A DNA stretch of 64,000 nucleotides from Candidatus Rokuibacteriota bacterium (GTDB taxonomy: Bacteria; Methylomirabilota; Methylomirabilia; Rokubacteriales; CSP1-6), in assembly GCA_003220265.1 (NCBI GenBank), contig QHRW01000114.1:1-64000 (forward strand), written 5' to 3'. Of the stretch, positions 32,709 through 40,938 are shown in pieces. Position 1 is the stretch's first letter. Each line of letters begins with the position of its first letter. The translations under genes and the position numbers were made by a program. The notes below the pieces were generated by a model. It saw only the letters and a program-made list of their open reading frames with translations, had not been told where the DNA came from and did no database searches.

Positions 32709-35700
32709 CGCTGGATAACCACGGCCAGCCCCCGCGCGCGCAGGGCCTGGTCGATCGCCAGCTGGCGGCGGTCGGCGGTGCGTTGCCTGGCGTCGGTGCC
32801 GTCGTAGCGGCGGTCGAGGACCACCTGCACGTTGGGATCGTCGGCGAACTTCTGGCGCAGGTACTCGTAGAGGTTGACCTGCGGGCGCGCCACGATCACC
32901 AGGTGGCCGAGCGCGCGCAGGTCGGGCTCGGAGCGATCGAGCCACGTCCACATGCCCAGGTCGGAGAAGAGCACGACCGCGGTGGCCAGGTGCTCCTCGG
33001 CCTCCAGCGGCCGGCCGGCGCGGCGGTGGATCTGGCCGAGACCTAGATGGCTGCGCGCCAGCAGCGGGCGCAGACCGAGCTCCTCCGCGATCGCCACCGC
33101 GGCGGCGTAGCGCTCCACGGCGATGTCCAGCCGCGGCGGCTGCTCGGCGGCGGCGGTGTCGGCGAGGAGGCGCAGCGCGGCGGCCTCGTGGCCACGCTCG
33201 CCGTGGGCACGGGCCAGCCCGAGCGCGCGCTCGCCGATCTCGACGGCGCGCCGCACGTCGCCCGTCGTCAGGAAGCCCTCGCCCAGCAGCGTGGCCCAGC
33301 GGGCGAGGTACGCCTTGACGCCCAGCTCGTCGGACAGGCGCACGCCCTCCTCGAGCAGCGAGAGCCCGTCCTCCTTGCGGTCGAGCGTGACCAGGCACTG
33401 GCCGAGCAGCGCAGCGGGGATCGCCTGCCACACGGTCAGGTTGCTGTCGCGGCAGATCGTGAGCGCGCGGCCCAGCGGCGCCACCGCGCGCTCGAGCTGC
33501 CCGCGCAGCGCGGCGACCTGGCCGGAGAGCGTGAGCGCGATGGCCTCGCTGTAGGGATGGCGGCGCGCCTCGGCCTCGGCCCGCGCGCGGTCGGCCCAGA
33601 TCTCGGCCTCGTCGAAGTCGCCGAGATCGGCCAGCGTGAAAGCGAGCCACGCGCACGTGGAGACGTAGGCGATCACGGCGGCCGTCGTCGGCTCCCGCTC
33701 CACCTCGCCCGCGAGCGCGTCGGCGTTGTCCTGCAGCGCGCGCACGGCCTGCCGGCCCTGCCCCTGCGCGTGATAGGCGTGGCCCATGTAGCGCCGCGCG
33801 ACGGAGACGAGCACGCGATCGCCCAGCCGCTCGGCGATCGTCAGGCAGCGCTCGCCGTACTCGAGCGCCGCCGCCGGCTCGCCGCGCAGGTAGTGATAGT
33901 TGATCAGGTAGGCGTAGGCGCGCGCCTGCCGCGCCTCGTCGCCGATCTGCTGGGCCATGCGTGCGGCGTCCTCGGACAGCGCACGGATCTCGTCCAAGCG
34001 GCCAAGCTGCAGGAGCGGCGGACGCATGTCGAGCCGCACGTCGATGGCGTAGCCGAAGGTCTGGCTGGTCTCCGGAATGTGGGCGAGCGCCGCGAGCGCC
34101 TGCTCCAGGAATGCCACCGCCTCGCGGTTGGCCGAGCGCGCCACCGCCTTGGCCGCCGCCTCGCGCAGGTAGCCGACCGCCTCGAACCAGAGCTCGGCGC
34201 CGAGGGCGTGATGCGCCAGGCGCTCCACGTGCTCGGCCCGGCGATCGGGATAGAGCGCTTCCAGCGCGTCCACGATGCGCGCGTGCAGGTTGCGCCGCTG
34301 CTCCTTGAGCAGCGTCGAGTACACGACGTCGTGGGTGAGCGCATGGCGGAACGAGTAGGCGAGATCCGGGTAGAGGCTGGTGGTCTGGAGAAACTGCGCC
34401 TCCTCGAGATCGGCGAGGTTGCCGAGGAGCTGATCGACCGGCACGCCGGCCACGGCCTGCAAGAGCGAGAAGGGCAGGTCCTTGCCGATGACGGCGCCCG
34501 CCTGCAGGAAGCTCTTGCGCTCCTCGGGCAGCCGGTCGATGCGCGCGGCCAGCACGGACTGCACGCGGTCGGGGATCTGGATGGTGGAAAGCGGCTTGGC
34601 CAGGCGGTAGGCGCCGCGATCCCCCACCAGCACCTCGTTCTCGATCAGCGAGCGTACGCTCTCCTCGACGAAGAGCGCGTTGCCGCCGGTGCGCTCGACG
34701 AGCAGGCGCGTCAGCGGCTGCAGCTCGAGCGTGGGCCCGAGGAACTCGCCGATGAGCGCCTCCGCGCTCCGGGCGGACAGCGGGCTCAGCCGGATCTCCG
34801 TGCAGTGCGGCTGCTCGCGCCAGACGGGGCGATACTCCGTGCGGTAGCTGGCCAGCAGCAGCACGCGTGCGTTGCGGATCTCGTCCACCAGCGTCTCGAC
34901 GAGGGCGGCCGTCTCGGAGTCGGCCCAGTGCGCGTTCTCCACGACGAGCAGCACGGGCTGTCGCTCGCTCTCGCGCAGCACGATGCGCGTGACGGCGCCG
35001 AAGATGCGCCGCCGCCGCTCGGCCGGCTCCAGCGCCTCGTACTCGGGGTCGTCGGCGGGGATGTTGCCGAGCGACAGGATCGGCGCGATGGCCCAGTGCA
35101 GGGCGGGATCGAGCTCGAGGAGCCGCGCGGTCACCTTGGCGCGGATCTTGGTCGCGTCGTCGGCGCTCTCCACCTGGAAGTACGCCGTCAGCATGGCCGT
35201 GATCGGCGCGTACGGCGTCGCCTTGGCGAAGGCCACCGCCGTCGCTTCCATCAAGAGCCACGCCTGCGCACGCGTGGAGCGCGTGAACTCCCACACCAGG
35301 CGCGACTTGCCGATGCCGGCCTCGCCGGCCACGCCCACCACCTGGCCCTCGCCGCCTGCCGCGTGCTCGAGCAACCGCTCGAGGCTGCGCAGCTCGTCCT
35401 CGCGGCCCAGGAAGCGCGTGAGGGCGCCCGCCGTGCTCTGCACGCGCGAGGCGGGCGCGGCGCCCTTCAGCTCGAAGACCTCCACCGGCTGCTTCATGCC
35501 CTTGATCGGTACCGGGCCGTGACCCTCGACGTCGACGTAGCGATCGGCGAGCCGCCGGGTGGCGTCCGTGATCATCGTGGTGCCCGGCCGCGCGAGCTGC
35601 TCCATGCGCGCGGCCAGGTGCGTCGTCTGGCCCACCGCGCTGTAGTCCACGTTGAGGTCGCTGCCGATCGAGCGCACGACGACGTCGCCGGAGTTGATGC

Positions 35701-36274
35701 CGACACGGATCTGCACGTCGAGGCCCTGGCGGCGGCGCAGCTCGTCGGCGTAGCGGCCCACCGAGCGATGCATCCGCAGCGCCGCGTAGCAGGCGCGCAC
35801 CGCATGGTCCTCGTGGGCCACCGGCGCGCCGAACAGCGCCATGATCCCGTCGCCCATCACCTGGTTGACGGTGCCCTCGTAGCGGTGGACTGCCTCCATC
35901 ATCCGCTCGAGGACGGCGTCGAGCAGCGCGCGCGCGTCCTCCGGATCACGGTCGGCCAGCAGCTCGAGCGAGCCCTTCAGGTCGGCGAAGAGGACGGTGA
36001 CCTTCTTGCGCTCGCCGGCCAGCGACGAGCGCGCGGTGAGGATCTTGCGCGCGAGATGCGTCGGCGTGTACGCGTCGGGCGAAGTGAAGCGCGTCTCACC
36101 GGCCGGCGCCGGCGTGCCGGCGGTGGTCAGCGCGGCGCCGCACTCCTGGCAGAACTTGTTCGTGGGCGGATTGACGGTCTGACACGACGGGCAGGCAGCC
36201 TCGAGCCGGCCACCGCATTCGCCGCAGAACTTCGCGCCGGACGCATTCTCGTGTTGGCACCGCGAACACTGCAT
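32705..36274 (-). CDS. Soluble zinc-ribbon / cyclase / AAA / TPR signalling protein (copy 2)
   Basis: An 1189-residue paralogue of the protein at 23863-27207 with the same order: two zinc ribbons (CSRC...CGEC and CPSC...CQEC), class III cyclase (FADLKGS and MGDGIMALFG carry the metal Asp residues), AAA_16 ATPase (Walker A GEAGIGKS near residue 317, Walker B LLVVENAHW) and a long TPR-rich C-terminal half. The Walker B acid is Glu-Asn (VENAHW) rather than the Glu-Asp of copy 1. It is probably a cytoplasmic stress or metabolite sensor making cAMP or cGMP. It has its own promoter and a lipoprotein gene behind it. Confidence 0.88.
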   Translation of the reverse strand: MQCSRCQHENASGAKFCGECGGRLEAACPSCQTVNPPTNKFCQECGAALTTAGTPAPAGETRFTSPDAYTPTHLARKILTARSSLAGERKKVTVLFADLKGSLELLADRDPEDARALLDAVLERMMEAVHRYEGTVNQVMGDGIMALFGAPVAHEDHAVRACYAALRMHRSVGRYADELRRRQGLDVQIRVGINSGDVVVRSIGSDLNVDYSAVGQTTHLAARMEQLARPGTTMITDATRRLADRYVDVEGHGPVPIKGMKQPVEVFELKGAAPASRVQSTAGALTRFLGREDELRSLERLLEHAAGGEGQVVGVAGEAGIGKSRLVWEFTRSTRAQAWLLMEATAVAFAKATPYAPITAMLTAYFQVESADDATKIRAKVTARLLELDPALHWAIAPILSLGNIPADDPEYEALEPAERRRRIFGAVTRIVLRESERQPVLLVVENAHWADSETAALVETLVDEIRNARVLLLASYRTEYRPVWREQPHCTEIRLSPLSARSAEALIGEFLGPTLELQPLTRLLVERTGGNALFVEESVRSLIENEVLVGDRGAYRLAKPLSTIQIPDRVQSVLAARIDRLPEERKSFLQAGAVIGKDLPFSLLQAVAGVPVDQLLGNLADLEEAQFLQTTSLYPDLAYSFRHALTHDVVYSTLLKEQRRNLHARIVDALEALYPDRRAEHVERLAHHALGAELWFEAVGYLREAAAKAVARSANREAVAFLEQALAALAHIPETSQTFGYAIDVRLDMRPPLLQLGRLDEIRALSEDAARMAQQIGDEARQARAYAYLINYHYLRGEPAAALEYGERCLTIAERLGDRVLVSVARRYMGHAYHAQGQGRQAVRALQDNADALAGEVEREPTTAAVIAYVSTCAWLAFTLADLGDFDEAEIWADRARAEAEARRHPYSEAIALTLSGQVAALRGQLERAVAPLGRALTICRDSNLTVWQAIPAALLGQCLVTLDRKEDGLSLLEEGVRLSDELGVKAYLARWATLLGEGFLTTGDVRRAVEIGERALGLARAHGERGHEAAALRLLADTAAAEQPPRLDIAVERYAAAVAIAEELGLRPLLARSHLGLGQIHRRAGRPLEAEEHLATAVVLFSDLGMWTWLDRSEPDLRALGHLVIVARPQVNLYEYLRQKFADDPNVQVVLDRRYDGTDARQRTADRRQLAIDQALRARGLAVVIQR

Positions 36275-36300
36275 GTCGTCGCCTCTCTCAGCGTCCGCTC

Positions 36301-36329
36301 AGAATAGGGTGCACGACTCTACGGGTCAA
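36301..36329 (-). promoter_or_regulatory. Promoter of cyclase/AAA copy 2
   Basis: On the minus strand TTGACC (36324-36329), a 17-bp spacer and TATTCT (36301-36306) place a start site about 20 bases before the ATG. The same two hexamers (with an 18-bp spacer) precede the caspase operon. Confidence 0.55.
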
Positions 36330-36395
36330 GCGTCGGCCGGTTGCGTGCCTGGTAGCCCGGTGATAGCGTGACGGAGCAATCCAGGGAGGCCCCGC

Positions 36396-37427
36396 ATGGC
36401 CACGTTGACGTCCAAGCGGCTCACCGTCCGCGACGAGGCGGATGCCATCGAGATGGCGTACGACAGGGGCTGGTCCGACGGCCTTCCCGTCGTGCCGCCC
36501 ACCGAGGCGCGCGTGCGCGCCATGCTGGAGGCGGCGCACCTTCCGCCGGACCACCAGATCGGCGTCATCCGCGACCGCGCCGTGGTGATCACGGCCGAGA
36601 AGGTGGCGATCAACGCCGTCATGGCCGGCTGCCGGCCGGAGTACCTGCCGGTGGTCGCCGCCGCCGTCGAGGGCATCGCCGACCCGCGCTGGAGCTACCA
36701 CGGCCCCGGCACCTCGACCGGCGGCGCCGGCGTGCTGATGATCGTCAACGGGCCTGTCGCGCGCACGCTCGACATCAACGCGGGCGACAACCTGTTCGGG
36801 CCCGGCTGGCGCGCCAACCTCACGATCGGTCGCGCCGTGCGGCTGGTGATGCGCAACGTGTGCGGCTCGCGGCCGGGCTTGCTCGATCGGGGCACGCTGG
36901 GCCATCCCGGCAAGCTCTCCTACGTCATCGCGGAGAACGAGGCGGAGAGCCCGTGGACACCGCTGCACGTGGAGCGCGGCTTCCGCGCCGAGCAGTCCAC
37001 GGTGACCGTCGTCGCCTCCGACGCGCCCAACCAGTTCTACAACCAGCTCTCCAACACGGCCGAGGGCGTGCTGACGACGCTGGCCGACAACATGCGCATT
37101 TCCGGCCAGGTCATGGGCCAGTCCACCTACGTCGTCGTCCTGGCCGGCGAGCACATGCGCACGATCGCCGCCGACGGCTGGGACAAGAAGCGCATCCGCC
37201 AGTTCCTCTTCGATCACACGCAGAACTCGCACGCGCACCTCAAGCGCACCGGGCGGATGACGGGCGACGTCGCGCAGGGCGACGAGCAGAAGATGCGCCC
37301 GCTCACCGAGCTGGAAAACATCCTGATCGTGGCGGCGGGCGGACGCGCCGGCGCGTTCTCCTGCTTCATCCCCGGCTGGGGCAGCGCCAAGTCCTCCTCC
37401 GCTGTCACGAAAGAAATACGGAATTAG
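36396..37427 (+). CDS. UGSC partner protein (uncharacterised conserved protein)
   Basis: A 343-residue soluble protein homologous to the second half of the UGSC fusion at 30055-31641. The shared motifs are GWSDGLPVVPPT, AINAVMAG, PEYLPVVAAAVE, LMIVNGP, IGRAVRLVMRNV and SRPGLLDRGTLGHPGKLSY, followed by SPWTPLHVERGF. No Cys is conserved between the two copies, so a catalytic thiol is unlikely in this subunit. I do not recognise a named family or cofactor site. ATG 36396 follows GGGAGG. It lies 53 bp before the stand-alone UGSC gene, the split form of the fusion. Confidence 0.8.
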   Translation: MATLTSKRLTVRDEADAIEMAYDRGWSDGLPVVPPTEARVRAMLEAAHLPPDHQIGVIRDRAVVITAEKVAINAVMAGCRPEYLPVVAAAVEGIADPRWSYHGPGTSTGGAGVLMIVNGPVARTLDINAGDNLFGPGWRANLTIGRAVRLVMRNVCGSRPGLLDRGTLGHPGKLSYVIAENEAESPWTPLHVERGFRAEQSTVTVVASDAPNQFYNQLSNTAEGVLTTLADNMRISGQVMGQSTYVVVLAGEHMRTIAADGWDKKRIRQFLFDHTQNSHAHLKRTGRMTGDVAQGDEQKMRPLTELENILIVAAGGRAGAFSCFIPGWGSAKSSSAVTKEIRN

Positions 37428-37436
37428 GAGGGGAAG

Positions 37437-37461
37437 GGGGGAACCCTGCTAGGGTGCCCCC
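37437..37461. repeat. Palindromic repeat, third copy, in the UGSC leader
   Basis: GGGGGAACCCT and AGGGTGCCCCC pair with one mismatch around loop GCT. The core matches the two exact repeats at 55318-55390. It ends directly before the ribosome site of the UGSC gene. Confidence 0.6.
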
Positions 37462-37480
37462 ACCCAAAGGAGGTCAAGTG

Positions 37481-38008
37481 ATGGAGATCCTGGATCCCAC
37501 CACCGAGGCGGCCACGCAGACCATCGCGTGGGCCCCGCGGCCGAGCTCGCTCAGCGGCAAGCGCGTCGCGCTGATCGACAACACGAAGTTCAACTCCGAC
37601 AACCTGCTCGTGCGGATCGGCAACATCCTCAAAGAAGAGTACGGCGCCGCCGAGTGCCGGATGTACCGCAAGCACAACGCCAGCGTGCCGGCGCACCCCG
37701 AGATCGTCGCCCAGATGGAGCAGTGGGCCGATCTGGTGGTGGCCGGCATCGGCGATTGAGGGTCGTGCTCGTCGGGCAGTGTGCTCGACGGAATCCTGCT
37801 GGAGAAGCACGGCAAGCCCTCGGCGTCGATCATCACGGACGTGTTCGACAAGACCGGCCGGGCCATGGCCGAGCAGTGGGGCCAGCCCCACTACAAGTAC
37901 CTGGCGATGCCGCACCCGATCGCCAATCTCACCGAGGCGCAGCTCGATCAGCGCGCCCGTGAGATCGTGCCCGAAGTCGTCAAGCTGTTGATGACGGGCC
38001 AGGAATAG
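37481..38008 (+). CDS. Stand-alone UGSC-family selenoprotein (UGA = selenocysteine)
   Basis: A 175-residue protein when the TGA at 37757-37759 is read as Sec93. The motif is AGIGDUGSC, giving Sec93 and Cys96, followed by conserved SVLDGILLEKHGKPS. The N-terminal half (LSGKRVALIDNTKFNSDNLL) resembles the fusion protein at 30055 (LAGLRIGVLDNSKPNADVLL). Reading continues in the same frame to TAG at 38006. The ribosome site AAAGGAGGT (37466-37474) is a near-perfect match to 16S rRNA, the strongest in the window, hinting at high expression. Function is unknown; it is expected to act with the partner protein just upstream as a redox couple. Confidence 0.9.
37770..37790 (+). promoter_or_regulatory. 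SECIS-like hairpin of the stand-alone UGSC gene
   Basis: Ten bases after the TGA, CGTCGGGC pairs with GCTCGACG over 8 bp with one G-U wobble, loop AGTGT. Spacer, stem length, loop length and loop start AGU are identical to the hairpin at 30347-30367. Confidence 0.8.
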
Positions 38009-38097
38009 CGCGTACGCCGTACGCATCGCCCTGGTGGTGTCGCAACCGCCACCTGCAGACGCTGTGGGCCGTCGTCCGGCGGCGGTCGCTGCGCGGC

Positions 38098-38985
38098 GTG
38101 ACGCGCGAGCGCCTCGTCACGCCGGACGGCGACTTCGTCGATCTCGACTGTCTCCCGGGCCGGCCGGGCGCGCCGGTGCTCCTCGTGCTCCACGGGCTCG
38201 AGGGCACCGGCCGCTCACACTACGTCGCCGGGCTCTTCAACCTCGCGCGCGCCCGCGGCTGGCGCGCGATCGTGCTGTGGTTCCGCTCCTGCAGCGGCGA
38301 GATGAACCGTCTCGCCCGCTTCTATCACTCCGGCGACACCGGCGACCTCGACTGGGTGCTGCGCGTGCTCGCCGACCGCGAGCCGGACGTGCGCGTGGGC
38401 GCGGTCGGCATCTCGATCGGCGGCAACGTCCTGCTCAAGTGGCTGGGCGAGCACGGTGACGCGGCGCCGAAGGTGCTGCGGGCGGCGGTGGCCATCTCGG
38501 TCCCCTTCGACCTGGAAGCCTGCGCGCGGGTCATGGATCAGGGCTTCCAGAAGGCCGTCTACACGGCGAGCTTCATGCGCAGCTTCCATGCCAAGACCCG
38601 CGCCAAGGCGCTCGCGTATCCCGGCTTCGTCGACCTCGAGGCGGCCCTGCGCGCACGGACGTTCACCGCCTACGACCGCGCGGTGACGGCGCCGCTGCAC
38701 GGCTTCGCCGACGAGGTCGACTACTGGACGCGCGCGAGCAGCGGTCCGTATCTCGCGCGCATCCGCCGGCCGACGCTGCTCATCAACGCGCTCGACGATC
38801 CGTTCATCCCCGCGACGAGCCTGCCCGACGTGACGACGTTGCCTGAGTGCGTGCAGACGGACTTCGTCCCGCACGGCGGCCACGTCGGCTTCGTGGAGGG
38901 CCTGCCGTGGCGCACGCGCTCGTGGGCCGAGCGACGGGCGGTGGAGTACCTGGCCTCCCTCCTCGAGCTCGGCGCCGCCTGCTAG
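38098..38985 (+). CDS. YheT-family alpha/beta hydrolase (N-terminus probably further upstream)
   Basis: From GTG 38098 the protein has 295 residues: LLVLHGLEGTGRSHYVAGL, the nucleophile elbow GISIGGNVLLKWLGE and late HGGHVGF, all typical of the YheT/ABHD1 hydrolases. The family's conserved N-terminal block (PWWxRNxHLQTLW) is also present in frame at 38029-38067, before any ATG, GTG or TTG. The only candidates that include it are the ATA at 38005, which overlaps the UGSC stop (ATAG), or another non-standard start. The true CDS may therefore begin near 38005. Substrate is probably a lipid ester. Confidence 0.8.
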   Translation: MTRERLVTPDGDFVDLDCLPGRPGAPVLLVLHGLEGTGRSHYVAGLFNLARARGWRAIVLWFRSCSGEMNRLARFYHSGDTGDLDWVLRVLADREPDVRVGAVGISIGGNVLLKWLGEHGDAAPKVLRAAVAISVPFDLEACARVMDQGFQKAVYTASFMRSFHAKTRAKALAYPGFVDLEAALRARTFTAYDRAVTAPLHGFADEVDYWTRASSGPYLARIRRPTLLINALDDPFIPATSLPDVTTLPECVQTDFVPHGGHVGFVEGLPWRTRSWAERRAVEYLASLLELGAAC

Positions 38986-38986
38986 C

Positions 38987-40270
38987 ATGAGCGCCATGCG
39001 CCGTGACGCGTACGGCCTGCCCGTCACCACCGCGTCCGCCGACGCCCTCGCCACGTATGATCGCGCGGTCCGCTCGCTGCTGGGCTGGGAAGCCGACGCG
39101 CTCGCGCTCTTCCGCGCGGCCGCCGCCGCCGATCCCGGCCTCGCGCTGGCCCACGCCGGCGCGGCCATCTGCCTCTTCCTCGAGGAGCGCTTCGTCGAAG
39201 CGAAGCAGGCGATCGAGGCGGCGCGCGCCGCCGCCGCCACGCTGTCCGCGCGCGAGCGCAGCCACGTGGAGGCGATCGCGCTGTGGATCTCCGCCAGGCC
39301 GGACGATGCGGTCGCGGCGATGCGCGCGCACCTCGCCACGTACCCGCGCGACGTGATGGTCTTCCAGCGGCTCTACTACGTCTACTTCTGGCTGGGGCGC
39401 TTTCCGCAGATGCTCGAGCTGACCGAGAGCCTGCTCCCGCACTATCCGGGCGACTCGTTCGTGCTCGGCACCCACGCGTTCGCGCTGGAGGAGGCGGACC
39501 GCTGCGCCGAGGCCATCCGCACGGCAGATGCCGCGCTGGCGCTCAATCCGCGCGACGCCTGGGCGGTGCACGCCCTCGCGCATGCGCTCTACGAGTCGGC
39601 CGACTTCGACACCGGCGTCACGCGCCTGCCGCCGGCCATCCACCCGTGCCGCGGCCTCAACTGGTTCCGCAACCACCTGCTCTGGCACCTGGCGCTGCTG
39701 CACTTCGCGCGCGGCGAGTACGCGCGCGCCGCCACCATCTCGCGCACCGTCTTCGAGCGGGCGCCCTCCTCGATCCCCGGCGACCTGCACGATTCCATCT
39801 CGCTCCTCTGGCGAATGGAGCTGGCCGGCCAACCGATGGGCGCGCGCTGGACGCCGTTCGTCGCCATCGGGCGCGAGCGCATGAACCGGATGGGCCTGCC
39901 CTTCCACGTGGCGCACGTGACGATGGCGCTCTCGGCGGGCGGTGACGTTCCCGGCGCCGAGAAGCACCTGGCCATGGTGCGCGAGCGCGCGCCCAAGGAC
40001 CCGAGCGGCCTGGTGGGCGACGTGCTGGTGCCGCTGCTGGACGGCCTGCAGGCGTTTGCCGCCGGTGACTACGCGCGCACCGTCGCGCGGCTCGAGCCGC
40101 TGCGCCCTCGCATCGTCGAGCTGGGCGGCAGCCGCGCCCAGCGCGACGTCTTCCACGACACGCTGTTCGAGGCCGCGTTCCGCGCCGGTGACGCCGAGCG
40201 GGCCGGCCGGTTCCTGGCCGAGCGCCTCGCGCGCCGGCCCGATCACTTCTGGCGCACCCGAGCAGCGTGA
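38987..40270 (+). CDS. TTC38-like tetratricopeptide repeat protein
   Basis: A 427-residue soluble protein of TPR-like helical pairs closely matching the TTC38 family: HALAHALYESADFDTGVTRL, the block NWFRNHLLWHLALLHFARGE and GDLHDSISLLWRMELAG. The family is widespread but without an assigned reaction; it probably acts as a scaffold. It starts at ATG 38987 (or 38996) directly after the hydrolase stop and ends in GTGA with the next gene. Confidence 0.82.
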   Translation: MSAMRRDAYGLPVTTASADALATYDRAVRSLLGWEADALALFRAAAAADPGLALAHAGAAICLFLEERFVEAKQAIEAARAAAATLSARERSHVEAIALWISARPDDAVAAMRAHLATYPRDVMVFQRLYYVYFWLGRFPQMLELTESLLPHYPGDSFVLGTHAFALEEADRCAEAIRTADAALALNPRDAWAVHALAHALYESADFDTGVTRLPPAIHPCRGLNWFRNHLLWHLALLHFARGEYARAATISRTVFERAPSSIPGDLHDSISLLWRMELAGQPMGARWTPFVAIGRERMNRMGLPFHVAHVTMALSAGGDVPGAEKHLAMVRERAPKDPSGLVGDVLVPLLDGLQAFAAGDYARTVARLEPLRPRIVELGGSRAQRDVFHDTLFEAAFRAGDAERAGRFLAERLARRPDHFWRTRAA

Positions 40271-40938
40271 CGCGGCCGCCCGCGGTCGCCGTCATGGCCA
40301 AGGTGCCGGGCGCGGCGCCGGTCAAGTCACGGCTGCACGCCGCGCTCGGCCCCGAGCGCGCGACCGAGCTCTACCGCTGCTTCTTGCTCGATCGCCTCGA
40401 CGGGCTCGCCGCGCTGCCGAGCTTCATCAGGCGGGTCGTCGCGTTCTCGCCGCCGGAGGCCGCCGACCAGATGGCCGCGCTCGCGCCGCCCGGCGTCGAC
40501 CTGCTCGCCCAGCGCGGCGACGGCCTGACCGGGCGGCTGACCGGCGTCTTCGACGACCTGTTCGAGGACGGCCACATCGCCGTCGTGGCGCTCGACTCCG
40601 ACAGCCCGACGCTGCCGATGACGTACGTCGCCCAGGCCGCCGCCGTCCTCGCGCACGGCGGCGCCGACCTCGTCATCGGGCCGAGTGACGACGGCGGCTA
40701 CTATCTCGTCGGCCTCGATCGACGCCGGCCGAAGCTCTTCGACGGCATCCCGTGGTCCACGAGCGAGACGCGCGCCGCCACGCTGGCGCGCGCGCGTGAC
40801 CTCGGTCTCAGCGCGCTCCTGTTGCCCCGCTGGTTCGACGTGGACACGCCGGAGGACCTCCAGCGCCTGTGCGCCGATCCGGCGGCACGCAACGCGGCCC
40901 CGCGCACGGCCGCGTTCCTCGCAACGCTGGCGGGGTGA
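40267..40938 (+). CDS. DUF2064-type glycosyltransferase / nucleotidyltransferase-like protein
   Basis: A 223-residue GT-A-fold protein of the DUF2064 family. VAVMAKVPGAAPVKSRL near the N-terminus is the nucleotide-binding loop, VALDSDSPTLP the acidic metal motif and IGPSDDGGYYLVGL the family signature. Such proteins are thought to transfer a sugar or nucleotide group; the acceptor is unknown. It overlaps the TTC38-like gene (GTGA) and the 5'-nucleotidase (TGATG). Confidence 0.85.
   Translation: MTRPPAVAVMAKVPGAAPVKSRLHAALGPERATELYRCFLLDRLDGLAALPSFIRRVVAFSPPEAADQMAALAPPGVDLLAQRGDGLTGRLTGVFDDLFEDGHIAVVALDSDSPTLPMTYVAQAAAVLAHGGADLVIGPSDDGGYYLVGLDRRRPKLFDGIPWSTSETRAATLARARDLGLSALLLPRWFDVDTPEDLQRLCADPAARNAAPRTAAFLATLAG

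Noticed and set aside
33047..36307. 1086-codon plus-strand ORF
   Set aside because: Exact antisense shadow of cyclase/AAA copy 2; no recognisable domain.
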